In this document: piece by piece, positions 8,193-17,428 of the stretch
Numbering within the stretch: the stretch's first letter is position 1
Layout of the letters: every line of letters begins with the position of its first letter
NCBI GenBank assembly: GCA_045651205.1
Contig: JAZRSA010000032.1
Coordinates: forward strand, 1-54,009
DNA: 54,009 nt
Direction: 5' to 3'
DNA from: UMGS1649 sp045651205
Lineage (GTDB): Bacteria > Bacillota > Clostridia > TANB77 > CAG-465
The notes under the pieces: generated by a model
Told to the model about the DNA's origin: nothing
Seen by the model: only the letters and a program-made list of their open reading frames with translations
Database searches by the model: none
Program-made: the position numbers and the translations under genes

Positions 8193-9488
8193 ATGATAGA
8201 TATAAATTCGTATTTTGATAACTTATATCGTGGAAGTAAAAATCCAGATTTAAAATATATAAAAGAATTTTTGAAAGACTATGGAAGTCCTGAAACTAAT
8301 CTTAAATTTATACATATTACTGGAACCAATGGAAAAGGTAGTTGTACAGAAATGATTGCAAATATCTTAGAAAAACAAGGATATACAGTTGGTAAGTTTA
8401 TAACTCCACATTTAATAAATTATAACGAAAGAATAAGTGTAAACAGTAAATATATATCTAATGAAGAATTAGAAGAGTTAATATTAGAGATAGAACCAAA
8501 GATAGAAGAGTTTAGTAAAAAACATAATGTTAGAATTTCGTATTTTGAATTTTTAACGATTATTGCATTTATATATTATTCTAGAAAGAATGTAGATTTT
8601 GCAGTTTTAGAAACAGGACTTGGTGGAATAAGTGACGCAACAAATATAATTACAAATACACTTGTATCAGTAATAGTCTCAGTAGATTATGATCATACAA
8701 GAATATTAGGATCAACACTTACTGAAATAGCAACTAAGAAAGCGGGAATAATTAAACCTAATTCACATACAGTGATATATAAATTAGCAGATGAAGCTAT
8801 GTATGTGGTTAAAGAAAAATGTAAAAAGGAAAACAATACATTACATGTTTTAACAAGTAAAGATATATCTAATTATATATATAATGAAGATTATCAGTAT
8901 TTTGATTACTCTACACTACCTAATGTCTCTGTAAATTTAAAGGGAATAAAGCAAGTAATAAATGCAAGTATTGCTATTGAAACTATGAATATATTAAATT
9001 CAAAAGGATATAAAGTATCAAACGAAGCAATATATGAAGGTTTAAGTACAGTAGTGCATAAAGCAAGAATGGAAAAGATATCAGAATTGCCAGATATATA
9101 TTTTGACGGAGCACATAATCCTCCTGCTATGAAAAACTTTGTAGAAATGATGGATATGTATTTTAAAGATAAAAAAAGAATATATATCGTGGGAATATTA
9201 AAAAGAAAAGATTATGAAAAAATGGTAAAAGCATTACTACAAGATAAAGATGCTGAAATAATATTAACTTCTGGAATAGAAGACAAAAAATATGCTACCG
9301 CTCAAGAGTTGTATGAAGTTGCATTAAAAAATAGTAGAGGGCCTAATATTAAGATGATGTCTTTAGATGAAGCTATGGAATATTCGTTTAAACATACGTT
9401 AGATGTAACAACTTTTGTTGTAGGAAGTTTTTATACATATGGAAAAGTATTAAATAAAATAAAGGTACTGAAAGAAAAAATGTCGTAA
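8193..9488 (+). CDS. folC: Folylpolyglutamate synthase / dihydrofolate synthase
   Basis: A Mur-ligase-fold enzyme that adds glutamate to folates (and may also make dihydrofolate) using ATP. The 431-aa protein has the family P-loop HITGTNGKGS near residue 48, the ETGLGG...DATN block (here GISDATN instead of the usual RLDATN), and the C-terminal FDGAHNP motif. AAAGGTGAAATA precedes the ATG. No folP or folK is adjacent; folD lies 14 kb away in the same window. It is monocistronic with a strong terminator. Confidence 0.95.
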   Translation: MIDINSYFDNLYRGSKNPDLKYIKEFLKDYGSPETNLKFIHITGTNGKGSCTEMIANILEKQGYTVGKFITPHLINYNERISVNSKYISNEELEELILEIEPKIEEFSKKHNVRISYFEFLTIIAFIYYSRKNVDFAVLETGLGGISDATNIITNTLVSVIVSVDYDHTRILGSTLTEIATKKAGIIKPNSHTVIYKLADEAMYVVKEKCKKENNTLHVLTSKDISNYIYNEDYQYFDYSTLPNVSVNLKGIKQVINASIAIETMNILNSKGYKVSNEAIYEGLSTVVHKARMEKISELPDIYFDGAHNPPAMKNFVEMMDMYFKDKKRIYIVGILKRKDYEKMVKALLQDKDAEIILTSGIEDKKYATAQELYEVALKNSRGPNIKMMSLDEAMEYSFKHTLDVTTFVVGSFYTYGKVLNKIKVLKEKMS

Positions 9489-9493
9489 TTTGT

Positions 9494-9537
9494 AGATGAA
9501 CACTTTGCTAGAGCAGCAAGGTGTTCATCTGTTTTTA
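9494..9537 (+). terminator. Terminator after folC
   Basis: AGATGAACACTTTGCT and AGCAAGGTGTTCATCT form a 16-bp stem with one wobble, followed by GTTTTTAT. Confidence 0.92.
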
Positions 9538-9558
9538 TAAAAAAATATTTAAAAGTTA

Positions 9559-9587
9559 TTTACGCATAAGCAAAAAATAATTAAAAT
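9559..9587 (+). promoter_or_regulatory. Promoter of the GNAT gene
   Basis: TTTACG (9559-9564) and TAAAAT (9582-9587) have 17-bp spacing. Confidence 0.5.
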
Positions 9588-9636
9588 GTAAGTATAGTAA
9601 TTCTTAAAGAAACTCATACTAACTTTGGTGATATAA

Positions 9637-10101
9637 ATGAGAATAAGATTATTAAAGAAAACTGAAATTAAAGATGTAGCAACTTTATTAGTTGAAACGT
9701 ATGAGTCAGAAGTTAAAGAAAGAAGATGGAATATAAAATATGCAGAAGACTATGTACAAATGATGTATAAAATGTGTAATAAATTATGCTTTGTAGCAAT
9801 TGAGAACGGTAAGATTGTAGGAACAACATTGAATCTAATTATGCCCGAATTTAATAAGAATATATTAGAGTCAAGAGTACTATTAGTACATCCGGATTAT
9901 AGAAGACAAAAGATAGGTACAAAGTTAATAACTAAAGTTTGTGAAAAAGCTTTGAATGATTTTAATATCGAGGAAATTGAAAGTAGCATTTACACCCTTA
10001 CAAACTTTCCAATTACTTGGTATGAATGTATAGGCTTTAGAACAAAAAAGTATTATGAGACTACAAGAGCAAATATAGCAAACATATTAAACAAGGTTTA
10101 A
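9637..10101 (+). CDS. GNAT-family N-acetyltransferase
   Basis: A 154-aa single-domain GCN5-related acetyltransferase. The acetyl-CoA binding motif A reads VLLVHPDYRRQKIGTKLITK (about residues 80-102), with the expected R/Q-x-x-G-x-G/K loop, preceded by a beta strand ending in GTTLN. The N-terminal strand-helix IRLLKKTEIKDVATLLVETY fits the fold. The substrate cannot be told. The ribosome site is weak (GGTGATATAA). It is convergent with the Y-family polymerase gene, with only about 12 bases between the stops and no obvious terminator there. Confidence 0.85.
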   Translation: MRIRLLKKTEIKDVATLLVETYESEVKERRWNIKYAEDYVQMMYKMCNKLCFVAIENGKIVGTTLNLIMPEFNKNILESRVLLVHPDYRRQKIGTKLITKVCEKALNDFNIEEIESSIYTLTNFPITWYECIGFRTKKYYETTRANIANILNKV

Positions 10102-10113
10102 TGTTTGCTATAT

Positions 10114-11319
10114 CTAATTAATACTATTTTTTCTAAATGTATCTTTTTCTTTGTTAATTAAAGAACCACGAGTAACAAGATTGCCACCAAATTTGTTTAA
10201 GATATTATCTACAGTTTTATCTAATTTGTGTTCTTTTTCGTTAAAAGATTCAAATATATTAAGTTGGGTGGTTTCATCTACTTCTAGATTGCTAAGACTT
10301 ATACCAATAAGTCTTAGTGGTTCGCCTTTATACATTTTATTAAATATGTTTTTGGAATCTTTAAATATTTCATTTGTTACATTTGTAGCAAAAGGTAAAG
10401 TATAAGCCATAGAATATACTTTGAAATTACTTGTTTTGAGAGTAACTGTAACGGTATTTGCCTTCATATTTTCTTTTCTGAGTCTATTACAAGTATCGTT
10501 TACAACATCTAGTATAAAAGAATAAATATCTTCTAAATTAGTTAAGTCTGTTACAGATGTTTTACTGTGTCCTACAGATTTAGGCGTTTCGTGTTTTTGG
10601 TGCCTTTCATCAATATCTTTTCCCCAAGCATAGTTATATAAATCTTCGCCTTGAGATTTTAGGTGAGATTTTAATATATTAATATCTGTGTTTGCTAATT
10701 TGTATACGGTATCTATTCCAATCGCTTTAAGTTTAGCTGCTGTTTTGCCACCTAACAAAAACATATTTTCTATAGGTAATGGCCAAAATTTTTCTTTAAT
10801 TTCTGAAATATATAATGTATGTATTTTATTTGGTTTCTCAAAATCGCTTGCCACTTTGGCAAGATATCTTGTATCTGAAATTCCAATATTTACAGTAAAT
10901 CCTAGTTCGTTAAAAATTCTATCTTTGATGTTATTTGCAACTTCCATAACACTACCTAAAAGTGGAATGTATGTAATGAAACATTCATCTATAGAATAGG
11001 GGATTACTTCATCAGAAAAATCTTCTAGAATTTTTCTTAGTTTAAGACTTTCTTGTTCGTAGTAACTGTGATTAGGTGGGACACAAACTAAATCGGGGCA
11101 TTTTTTAACAGCAGAAAAAATAGGTTCACCAGTTTTTACCCCCATATCTTTTGCTGGTTTAGATTTTGCGAGTATAATTCCGGTTCTGTTTTTAGGATCA
11201 CCTGCTACAGCAGAAGGAATAGTTCTTAAGTCTGTAGTTTCTCCTTCTTTTAATCTTTTAACAGCTTCCCACGAAAGAAAGGCGTTGTTAACGTCTATGT
11301 GAAAATATATTTTAGACAA
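10114..11319 (-). CDS. dinB: Y-family DNA polymerase (Pol IV / DinB-type)
   Basis: An error-prone translesion polymerase of 401 aa. Catalytic motifs are visible: IDVNNAFLSWE with the first metal-binding Asp and the Phe steric gate, and PYSIDECF with the Asp-Glu pair. Near the C-terminus QLNIF fits a beta-clamp-binding motif. I place the start at the TTG at 11319 (giving MSKIYFHIDVN), with GGTGATAAAC upstream. A longer reading from an ATG at 11364 would run through the promoter -35 and -10 boxes and add 15 residues foreign to the family. A LexA-type box lies inside the promoter, so SOS induction is expected. Confidence 0.92.
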   Translation of the reverse strand: MSKIYFHIDVNNAFLSWEAVKRLKEGETTDLRTIPSAVAGDPKNRTGIILAKSKPAKDMGVKTGEPIFSAVKKCPDLVCVPPNHSYYEQESLKLRKILEDFSDEVIPYSIDECFITYIPLLGSVMEVANNIKDRIFNELGFTVNIGISDTRYLAKVASDFEKPNKIHTLYISEIKEKFWPLPIENMFLLGGKTAAKLKAIGIDTVYKLANTDINILKSHLKSQGEDLYNYAWGKDIDERHQKHETPKSVGHSKTSVTDLTNLEDIYSFILDVVNDTCNRLRKENMKANTVTVTLKTSNFKVYSMAYTLPFATNVTNEIFKDSKNIFNKMYKGEPLRLIGISLSNLEVDETTQLNIFESFNEKEHKLDKTVDNILNKFGGNLVTRGSLINKEKDTFRKNSIN

Positions 11320-11335
11320 GTTTATCACCAAAGAT

Positions 11336-11364
11336 ATTATACAAACATTCGTTCTTAAAGTCAA
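11336..11364 (-). promoter_or_regulatory. Promoter of dinB
   Basis: On the minus strand TTGACT (11359-11364) and TATAAT (11336-11341) have 17-bp spacing. This fixes the dinB start downstream of 11336. Confidence 0.8.
11343..11354 (-). promoter_or_regulatory. LexA (DinR)-type SOS box in the dinB promoter
   Basis: On the minus strand the spacer reads GAACGAATGTTT, matching the Firmicute SOS core GAAC-RNRY-GTTY at every position. It lies wholly between the -35 and -10 boxes, where a bound repressor would block RNA polymerase. Confidence 0.7.
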
Positions 11365-11387
11365 TAGGAATTTTTTGGAGGTGTATT

Positions 11388-11642
11388 ATGAAAGTTTATG
11401 TGTTAGAGCCATTAAATAATGTTGAACTTTGTAAATATTTAAAAGAGAAAAATGCGTATGCAAAAAATCTAACCTTAGCGGATGTAGTTATAGTAGACAA
11501 AGCTCTAAATATTAGAAAGGCTTTAGATGTTGTAGACTTAGCATTAATGCATGGAAAAGAGATTCTTTGTATAAAGAATGGGTTCGCTAAAGAATACTAT
11601 GTAAGCAATCATCTAATTCGTGATGGTGCGAAATATGTTTAA
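11388..11642 (+). CDS. DprA-like (SLOG/Rossmann) mini-protein
   Basis: An 84-aa protein that resembles only the last part of the Rossmann-like domain of DprA/Smf: a strand-helix with ADVVIVDKA, a helix LDLAL-type segment, then HGKEILCIKNG and a final SNHLIRDGAKYV, which mirrors the DprA ending where a GTN-LI-x-(D/E)GA motif closes the fold. It lacks the rest of DprA and the SAM and winged-helix domains, so it is not a working DprA. GGAGGTGT precedes the ATG. It diverges from dinB, and the 68-base gap between them holds the SOS box, so it may be co-regulated. Function is unknown. Confidence 0.65.
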   Translation: MKVYVLEPLNNVELCKYLKEKNAYAKNLTLADVVIVDKALNIRKALDVVDLALMHGKEILCIKNGFAKEYYVSNHLIRDGAKYV

Positions 11643-11676
11643 TGTATTTGTATTTTATAAAAATTCCCCAAATGAG

Positions 11677-11711
11677 AAAGGGTGTAACATGTTATTAGTT
11701 ACACCCTTTTA
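11677..11711. terminator. Terminator between the DprA-like gene and spoIVA
   Basis: AAAGGGTGTAAC and GTTACACCCTTT form a perfect 12-bp stem followed by T-residues on the plus strand. It lies between two convergent genes and may serve both. Confidence 0.88.
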
Positions 11712-11717
11712 ACGTTA

Positions 11718-13199
11718 TTAAAGTATTATACAAATTAATCCGCCGCTACCTTCGTTAATTAATCTTTCTAGTGTTTCTTGTAGTTTCATTCTAGCTTCAT
11801 CTGGCATTTTGTATAACTTGTTGTGAAGCCCTTCATTAACTAGTTCGTGAAGTGATTTGCCAAATATATTAGATTTCCATATAGATTTTGGATCGTTTTC
11901 AAATTCTGCAAGAAGATATTTTACTAAATCTTCAGATTGCTTTTCGCTTCCAACTATTGGAGATACTTCGGTCTCAATATTTGCTTTTATTAGATGAATG
12001 GATGGAGCAGAGGCTTTTAATTTAACACCATATTTAGTTCCTTGCTTAACTATTTCGGGTTCTTCTAATGTTAATTCATCTATGTCTGGAGTTACAATTC
12101 CGTAACCTTTAATATTAACTTCCTCTAAAGCGTCTTTTATCTTAGAATAATCTTTCTTTACTTTAGAATAGTCGTTTACAAGAGAAAAGATATCACATTC
12201 AGAATTAACTTCATTTCCTGTTTTTTCACTTAAAACTTTAAAGAACCACTCATCTTTAATATCCATTTTTATAGTTATGCATCCATCAGACATATTTGCA
12301 TCATCTACAACTATGTTCTTAAATATATCTGAATCTTTAGTAAAGTTCTCGGTTGCTTTTGTTATTTCTCTAATGGATGTTTCTTTTAAGAAATTATCTT
12401 TAACTAGAGATATTATTTTTTCTTTTAGTGGATATGTAGTTTCTAGCATGTTAAACCAATTAGGAAGTTTAAAACTAATTTCACTAACAGGAAATTCCTC
12501 TAATACCCTAGAAAACATTTCTTTAATATCTTTTTCGGTTAAATCTAATGCATTGCTAGCTATAACTGGAACATCATATTTAGCTTCAAGGTCTTGTCTT
12601 AAAGTTTCGGCTTCATTAGAAGTAGGATTTTTAGAATTAAGCATAACAATAAATGGTTTTCCGCATTCTTTAAGTTCACGTACAACTCGTTCCTCTGCAG
12701 CAATATAGTTTTCTCTTGGAATATCTGTAATACTGCCATCTGTAGTTACAACAAGCCCTATAGTAGAATGATCACAGATTACTTTGTGAGTTCCTGTTTC
12801 AGCAGCTTTAGCAAAAGGTAGTTCTTGGTCAGACCAAGGAGTTCTTACCATTCTTGGCATATTTCCTTCAAGATGCCCCATTGCATCGTTTACTAAATAT
12901 CCAACACAGTCTACAAGTCTTGCTTTCATTTTTACATTACCGTTTAGAGTAATATCTACAGATTCGTTTGGAACAAATTTGGGTTCGGTAGTCATAATAG
13001 TTTTGCCAGCTGCGCTTTGAGGAAGTTCATCTATTGCGCGTTCTTGTTTATGTGGATTGTCTATACTTGGTATAACTAGCCTTTCCATAAAGTTTTTAAT
13101 AAATGTAGACTTACCAGTTCTAACTGGCCCTACAACCCCAATATATATATCCCCGCCTGTTCTAGCAGATATATCCTTGTAAATATCTATGCTTTTCAT
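11718..13199 (-). CDS. spoIVA: Stage IV sporulation protein A (spore coat ATPase)
   Basis: SpoIVA polymerises on the forespore surface using ATP and forms the base layer on which the coat assembles. At 493 aa it is almost the same size as the Bacillus protein. The N-terminal P-loop is GPVRTGKST (residues 24-32), followed by a TRAFAC-type domain containing DCVGY and the LNSKNPTSNEAE block. The C-terminus ends in a Gly-rich, hydrophobic tail (GSGGLICIIL) as expected for this family, where it is needed for localisation. GGAGG precedes the ATG. It is free-standing and divergent from recJ. Its presence is strong evidence for endospore formation. Confidence 0.97.
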   Translation of the reverse strand: MKSIDIYKDISARTGGDIYIGVVGPVRTGKSTFIKNFMERLVIPSIDNPHKQERAIDELPQSAAGKTIMTTEPKFVPNESVDITLNGNVKMKARLVDCVGYLVNDAMGHLEGNMPRMVRTPWSDQELPFAKAAETGTHKVICDHSTIGLVVTTDGSITDIPRENYIAAEERVVRELKECGKPFIVMLNSKNPTSNEAETLRQDLEAKYDVPVIASNALDLTEKDIKEMFSRVLEEFPVSEISFKLPNWFNMLETTYPLKEKIISLVKDNFLKETSIREITKATENFTKDSDIFKNIVVDDANMSDGCITIKMDIKDEWFFKVLSEKTGNEVNSECDIFSLVNDYSKVKKDYSKIKDALEEVNIKGYGIVTPDIDELTLEEPEIVKQGTKYGVKLKASAPSIHLIKANIETEVSPIVGSEKQSEDLVKYLLAEFENDPKSIWKSNIFGKSLHELVNEGLHNKLYKMPDEARMKLQETLERLINEGSGGLICIIL

Positions 13200-13356
13200 A
13201 ATTTACCTCCATAATTCTTAATACAAATATACGAGCTAGACTAAAAAATATTACAAAATCTATGCTAAAAAATTCAAAGTATATTTTTTACTATACTTTT
13301 TTAATAAAATGTAGTAGAATATATTCATGAAAAATTATTCTTAAGGTGGAGGTAGT

Positions 13357-15045
13357 ATGAATAAGATATGGAAGATAAAAGAAATAGATAATACGAAGGT
13401 AAAAGATTATGTAGAAAAGTTTGGAATTTCTGAAGTAGCGGCTAAGATGTTACTAGCAAAAGACTTAACTGAAGATAAGATAGATGAATATTTAAATCCA
13501 AGTATAGAAAAGCTACATGACCCATACCTATTAAACGATATGGATATTCTTGTAGATAGAATAATACTCGCTAAAGATAGAAAAGAAAAAGTAGCAATAT
13601 ATGGAGATTATGATGTTGATGGAATAACAAGCATAACTTTAATATATACATTCCTAAGAGATTTAGGTTTAGATATGGTATATTATTTACCAGATAGAAT
13701 AGAAGAAGGTTATGGATTAAATACAGAAGCATTGAAGAAATTAAAAGATGATGGTGTTTCTTTAGTAATTACAGTAGACTGTGGTATTTCTGCTGTGAAT
13801 GAAGTGGAATATGCAAAAAGTATTGGACTTGATGTGTGCATAACTGATCACCACGAGTGTTCAGATACACTTCCTAAAGCAATTAGTATAGTAAATCCAA
13901 AAAGACCAGATTCAACATATCCATTTAATTCTTTAGCTGGAGTAGGGGTAACATTTAAGGTGCTTTCTGCAATAGTTAAAAGATTAGGTTTAGATGAAAA
14001 CGAATATCTAAAATATTTAGATATAGCGGCAGTGGGAACAATAGCAGATATAGTTCCGCTTATTGGGGAAAATAGAATAATAACAGCTAATGGGCTAGAG
14101 CTGTTAGCTAAAACTAAAAATGAAGGCTTAAAAGCGTTGATGAAAGTTGCAAGAATAGAGAAGGTAGATTCAGACAATGTATCTTTTGGAATAGCACCAA
14201 GAATAAATGCAAGTGGAAGAATGGCAGATGCTACAGTTGCAGTTAAAATGCTTCTTGCAGAAAACGAAATGGAAGCATACAAATATGCTAAGGTTTTAGA
14301 TGCACAAAATGCAAGAAGACAAGAAGTAGAAAAAGGAATATATAACGAAGCTATTGAACAAATAGAAAAAGAAGGCTTAGATAAGAAGAAAACTATGGTT
14401 ATAGCAGGAGAAAACTGGCACCAAGGAGTAATTGGAATAGTTGCTTCTAAGCTTACAGAAAAATATTTAAAACCAGTAATACTTTTAGCACATGATGGCG
14501 AAACAGCAAAAGGTAGTGGGAGAATACCAGCAGGTATTTCACTTTATGATGCGTTATCTGAATGCTCAGATTTGTTAACTACTTTTGGTGGTCATGAACT
14601 AGCAGCCGGGCTTACTCTTGAAGCTAAAAATATACCTGCTTTTAGAGAAAAATTTGAACAAGTAATAACTTCTATGAGAGAAGAAGATTTTGTAAGAATT
14701 ATAGATATAGATACAGAGATAACAAAGAAAGATATAACATTAAGCATAATAGATGATATAAATCTTTTAGCACCGTTTGGTCAAAAGAATAAAAAACCGG
14801 TATTTATGTATAAAAACCTAAAAGTAACAAGTGTATCTACGCTTAAAGAAGATAAACACTTAAAATTTAGATTAAGTGACGGGGATTTTTATGTGGATGC
14901 TGTGTTCTTTGGAGCAGGAAATAGAAGAGATGAAGTAACACTTGGGGATAAGATAGATGTAGCAGTTAATGTTTCTCTAAATGATTTTCAAGGAAGAAAG
15001 TCTATACAATTCTTGATGGCAGATTTCAAGAAAAGTATGATGTAG
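13357..15045 (+). CDS. recJ: Single-strand-specific DNA exonuclease RecJ
   Basis: A 5'-3' ssDNA exonuclease for recombination and repair, 562 aa. DHH-family motifs are in order: DYDVDGITS (about residue 88), TVDCGIS, DHHE (about residue 165), and an ASGRM block near residue 290. The DHHA1-type GGHELAAG motif (about residue 410) and a C-terminal OB-like domain follow. GGTGGAGGTAGT precedes the ATG. The next gene, a metallo-beta-lactamase-fold hydrolase, follows after 7 bases and is likely cotranscribed. Confidence 0.96.
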   Translation: MNKIWKIKEIDNTKVKDYVEKFGISEVAAKMLLAKDLTEDKIDEYLNPSIEKLHDPYLLNDMDILVDRIILAKDRKEKVAIYGDYDVDGITSITLIYTFLRDLGLDMVYYLPDRIEEGYGLNTEALKKLKDDGVSLVITVDCGISAVNEVEYAKSIGLDVCITDHHECSDTLPKAISIVNPKRPDSTYPFNSLAGVGVTFKVLSAIVKRLGLDENEYLKYLDIAAVGTIADIVPLIGENRIITANGLELLAKTKNEGLKALMKVARIEKVDSDNVSFGIAPRINASGRMADATVAVKMLLAENEMEAYKYAKVLDAQNARRQEVEKGIYNEAIEQIEKEGLDKKKTMVIAGENWHQGVIGIVASKLTEKYLKPVILLAHDGETAKGSGRIPAGISLYDALSECSDLLTTFGGHELAAGLTLEAKNIPAFREKFEQVITSMREEDFVRIIDIDTEITKKDITLSIIDDINLLAPFGQKNKKPVFMYKNLKVTSVSTLKEDKHLKFRLSDGDFYVDAVFFGAGNRRDEVTLGDKIDVAVNVSLNDFQGRKSIQFLMADFKKSMM

Positions 15046-15052
15046 GTAGAAT

Positions 15053-15724
15053 ATGTTAGTAAAAGAAACAGAAAACATTGAATTATATCTTTACCAAATA
15101 GAAATTGAAAATACAGGGCATATAACTAATACATATGTATTAAAAGATAAAGCTACAAATAAGTTGGCTGTTATAGATCCTGCATTTGATGGAAATAAGA
15201 TAAAAGAAACAATAAAAGCATTAGGCATGTTAGAATGTGTAATTGTTACACATTCACATGCAGATCATATAGCGGGTTTAGCAGATTTAGTAAATGGCAC
15301 AAATGCAAAAGTATATGTTCATTCCCTAGATAAAGAGGGATTGTATAATCCGGTGTTAAACGAAGAACAAGTAGTAGCTACTAAAGTAAAAGCGGTTAAA
15401 GAAGATAATATACAAACAGTAGAAGATGATGAAATAATAAATATAGGAAAACTAGAATTTATTGTAATGCATACACCCGGGCATACAAGAGGGTCTATGA
15501 TTGTATACAATGAACAAGAACAAGTCTTGATTTCTGGAGATACAATATTTAAGAATTCTTATGGCAGAACAGACTTAATTACAAGTAGTAATGATGCTAT
15601 GGGAATTAGTTTAGATAAAATATTTAATAAGTTTGAAAATATATATGTTTATCCTGGCCATGGTGAAGAATTTGAACTTGAAAATTCTAAAAGAAGAATA
15701 AAGTTATTATTTGCTTTTAGATAG
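15053..15724 (+). CDS. Metallo-beta-lactamase-fold hydrolase (glyoxalase II-like)
   Basis: A 223-aa protein with the two-metal THSHADH motif (about residues 64-70), an HTPGHTRGSM block with the third His, a GDTIF block with the bridging Asp, and a final YPGHGEE His. The short length and the GDTIF...GRTD signature place it with the small glyoxalase II/YcbL-type hydrolases, which act on thioesters such as S-lactoylglutathione analogues. The true substrate is unknown. It lies 7 bases after recJ and ends at a terminator shared with the opposing gene. Confidence 0.88.
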   Translation: MLVKETENIELYLYQIEIENTGHITNTYVLKDKATNKLAVIDPAFDGNKIKETIKALGMLECVIVTHSHADHIAGLADLVNGTNAKVYVHSLDKEGLYNPVLNEEQVVATKVKAVKEDNIQTVEDDEIINIGKLEFIVMHTPGHTRGSMIVYNEQEQVLISGDTIFKNSYGRTDLITSSNDAMGISLDKIFNKFENIYVYPGHGEEFELENSKRRIKLLFAFR

Positions 15725-15732
15725 GTAAAAAG

Positions 15733-15766
15733 GAAGAGTAGGGAATTTAAATTCTCTACTCTTTAA
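15733..15766. terminator. Bidirectional terminator
   Basis: AGAGTAGGGAAT and ATTCTCTACTCT pair with one mismatch. T-rich flanks on both strands serve the hydrolase gene and the opposing metalloprotease-like gene. Confidence 0.8.
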
Positions 15767-15781
15767 TGTTTTTAAATAATT

Positions 15782-17194
15782 TTATAATTCAGGACTTTCA
15801 GTTTTTACTTTAATATCCACTTCAATTTCAGGTTCGGCGTTGCTGGCTGCCATTCTTGCGTCGTAATTTGTAACTTCCTCTTCGGTGTTAAGTTCTTTTA
15901 ATTTATCCATACGATTTGATTTAGATGGAAGAGAAACTGTTCTATTTCCGTTATGTGGAATAGAGGGATCTCTTTCCATTTCGTGAATAGCAGATATTAA
16001 ATCTGTATTATCCCACTTGTTTTCACCATAATCTTCTTCTAAAAACTCTCTTTTATATTCATCTAAACTAGTTTCTGTTGCTTCTGAAACAGAAGGAAGC
16101 ATTAAACCATATTTGTCCAATGTATCATCTACATCTACTCCTAGTGTTGAAAGCTCAGAAACAAGAGCGGTAAAATCTTTCTTGCCAAGGGCTTTTCTAT
16201 TAGCTATAGCAGCTTCGAATGCAAGAACTTTTTCTTGTGTTACTTCAATACCTTCTAATTCGTTTAATTCTTCTAGTGAAAATGGTGTGTTTTTAGCTAT
16301 TCCATGGGAGTAGTTTGCTGCTAATCTATCCATTTCAAACTTGCTCTTTTCTGCAAATTCATCTGGGGTAACCTTGCCATCTTGTAAATCTTTAGCTAAT
16401 CTGGCCTCCATGGCTATTAAACACTCGTCATATATAACAGCGGTTTGTTCTGCTATATTTTGATAATCTTCAGCAGTTAATTCTCTTCTACTATATTTTA
16501 ATGCGTGTATTGTATCACTAGCAACTGTTATAGACTTATAGAATTCATCGAATAATTTTGGATCATCGAATTTTTTAGACATAGTTTCTCTAAAATGTTC
16601 TGGTCCTTTTTCGGCAATAGTAAGGAATTCTTTTTCTGAAATCCCTAGAGCAGTGTGAAACATAGTACCAATAAACATTAAATCGTTATATCCAACATGC
16701 TTTGTTGAAAGTCTTGGATCGTTGCTGCTAGCCGGATCTTCGACACCCATAGAAAGTCTTGCTGCACGCATTTCTTTATGTATTTCATTAAAGCAAACAC
16801 CACTTAGAGTACCTCTATCGTTAAAGTACATAAAAGAATTGTTTGGTTTTGCTAACAAGTTTTCGTCGGCATGGCCAAGTTCATGAAAGAGTGCGCATAT
16901 ATGAGCATCTGCTGTGTCGTTTCTTGTGCTCATACCAGCGAAGTTTAAAGTGATTCTCTTTACACTAGGGCAATAAAGTGCATTATTGTTAGAGTCTGGA
17001 CGATCATCAATTACTATAGTATTTAAATTTGCAAGTAACGTATCTAGTTTCCCTCTTACTTCTTTGTCGCTTAATTCAAATTCTGATGCTGCTCTCGAAA
17101 AGTAATCGTTTAATAGAGGCCAAACTGATTTTGGATAACCCTTCGCATCGTATTCGGCATCAAAATTATATTTTTTGTATTTTTTAGTTTCCAT
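15782..17194 (-). CDS. Putative zinc metallopeptidase with HELGH motif (unknown family)
   Basis: A 470-aa cytoplasmic protein with a zincin-type motif HELGH (His104, Glu105, His108) in a helix that begins HICALF, and an NEIHKEMRAA helix about 30 residues later that could give the third ligand (Glu137 or Glu141). The following 300 residues are helical and acidic, and the last 60 residues are low complexity. There is no signal peptide. I place the start at the ATG at 17194, where GGAGG lies 5 bases upstream; a TTG at 17206 would begin within that ribosome site. It overlaps the end of the upstream small gene by 11 bases, so the two are probably translationally coupled. The family is not recognised. 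Confidence 0.7.
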   Translation of the reverse strand: METKKYKKYNFDAEYDAKGYPKSVWPLLNDYFSRAASEFELSDKEVRGKLDTLLANLNTIVIDDRPDSNNNALYCPSVKRITLNFAGMSTRNDTADAHICALFHELGHADENLLAKPNNSFMYFNDRGTLSGVCFNEIHKEMRAARLSMGVEDPASSNDPRLSTKHVGYNDLMFIGTMFHTALGISEKEFLTIAEKGPEHFRETMSKKFDDPKLFDEFYKSITVASDTIHALKYSRRELTAEDYQNIAEQTAVIYDECLIAMEARLAKDLQDGKVTPDEFAEKSKFEMDRLAANYSHGIAKNTPFSLEELNELEGIEVTQEKVLAFEAAIANRKALGKKDFTALVSELSTLGVDVDDTLDKYGLMLPSVSEATETSLDEYKREFLEEDYGENKWDNTDLISAIHEMERDPSIPHNGNRTVSLPSKSNRMDKLKELNTEEEVTNYDARMAASNAEPEIEVDIKVKTESPEL

Positions 17195-17405
17195 ACGAAC
17201 CTCCAAAATCCTCTATATCTATAGGTTGTGGTGAAATTTTATTCCAAATCCTATCTAATAGGTCCTTGTCTGTTACTTTAGATATTCTACTATTTAGTTT
17301 GTCGTATAGATAAATATTATCGTCAATATCTATGTAATATCTAGCACCTTCGAATACAAGAGAAGTTGCCATTCTAATTCCATTTATTACGTTTCTTTGT
17401 GACAT
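17184..17405 (-). CDS. Small protein of unknown function, coupled to the HELGH protein
   Basis: A 73-aa acidic soluble protein that I do not recognise. It contains YYIDIDDNIYLYD and ends in FGGSYGN. AGGGA precedes the ATG at 17405. Its last codons contain the ribosome site and start codon of the next gene, an arrangement typical of partners made in equal amount, such as a chaperone, inhibitor or regulatory subunit. A near-consensus promoter lies upstream. Confidence 0.7.
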   Translation of the reverse strand: MSQRNVINGIRMATSLVFEGARYYIDIDDNIYLYDKLNSRISKVTDKDLLDRIWNKISPQPIDIEDFGGSYGN

Positions 17406-17428
17406 ATATATCCCTCCATAATACCAAA

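Noticed and set aside
11320..11364. Extended N-terminus for the Y-family polymerase
   Set aside because: It would translate the -35 and -10 boxes and the SOS box, and adds residues not found in the family.
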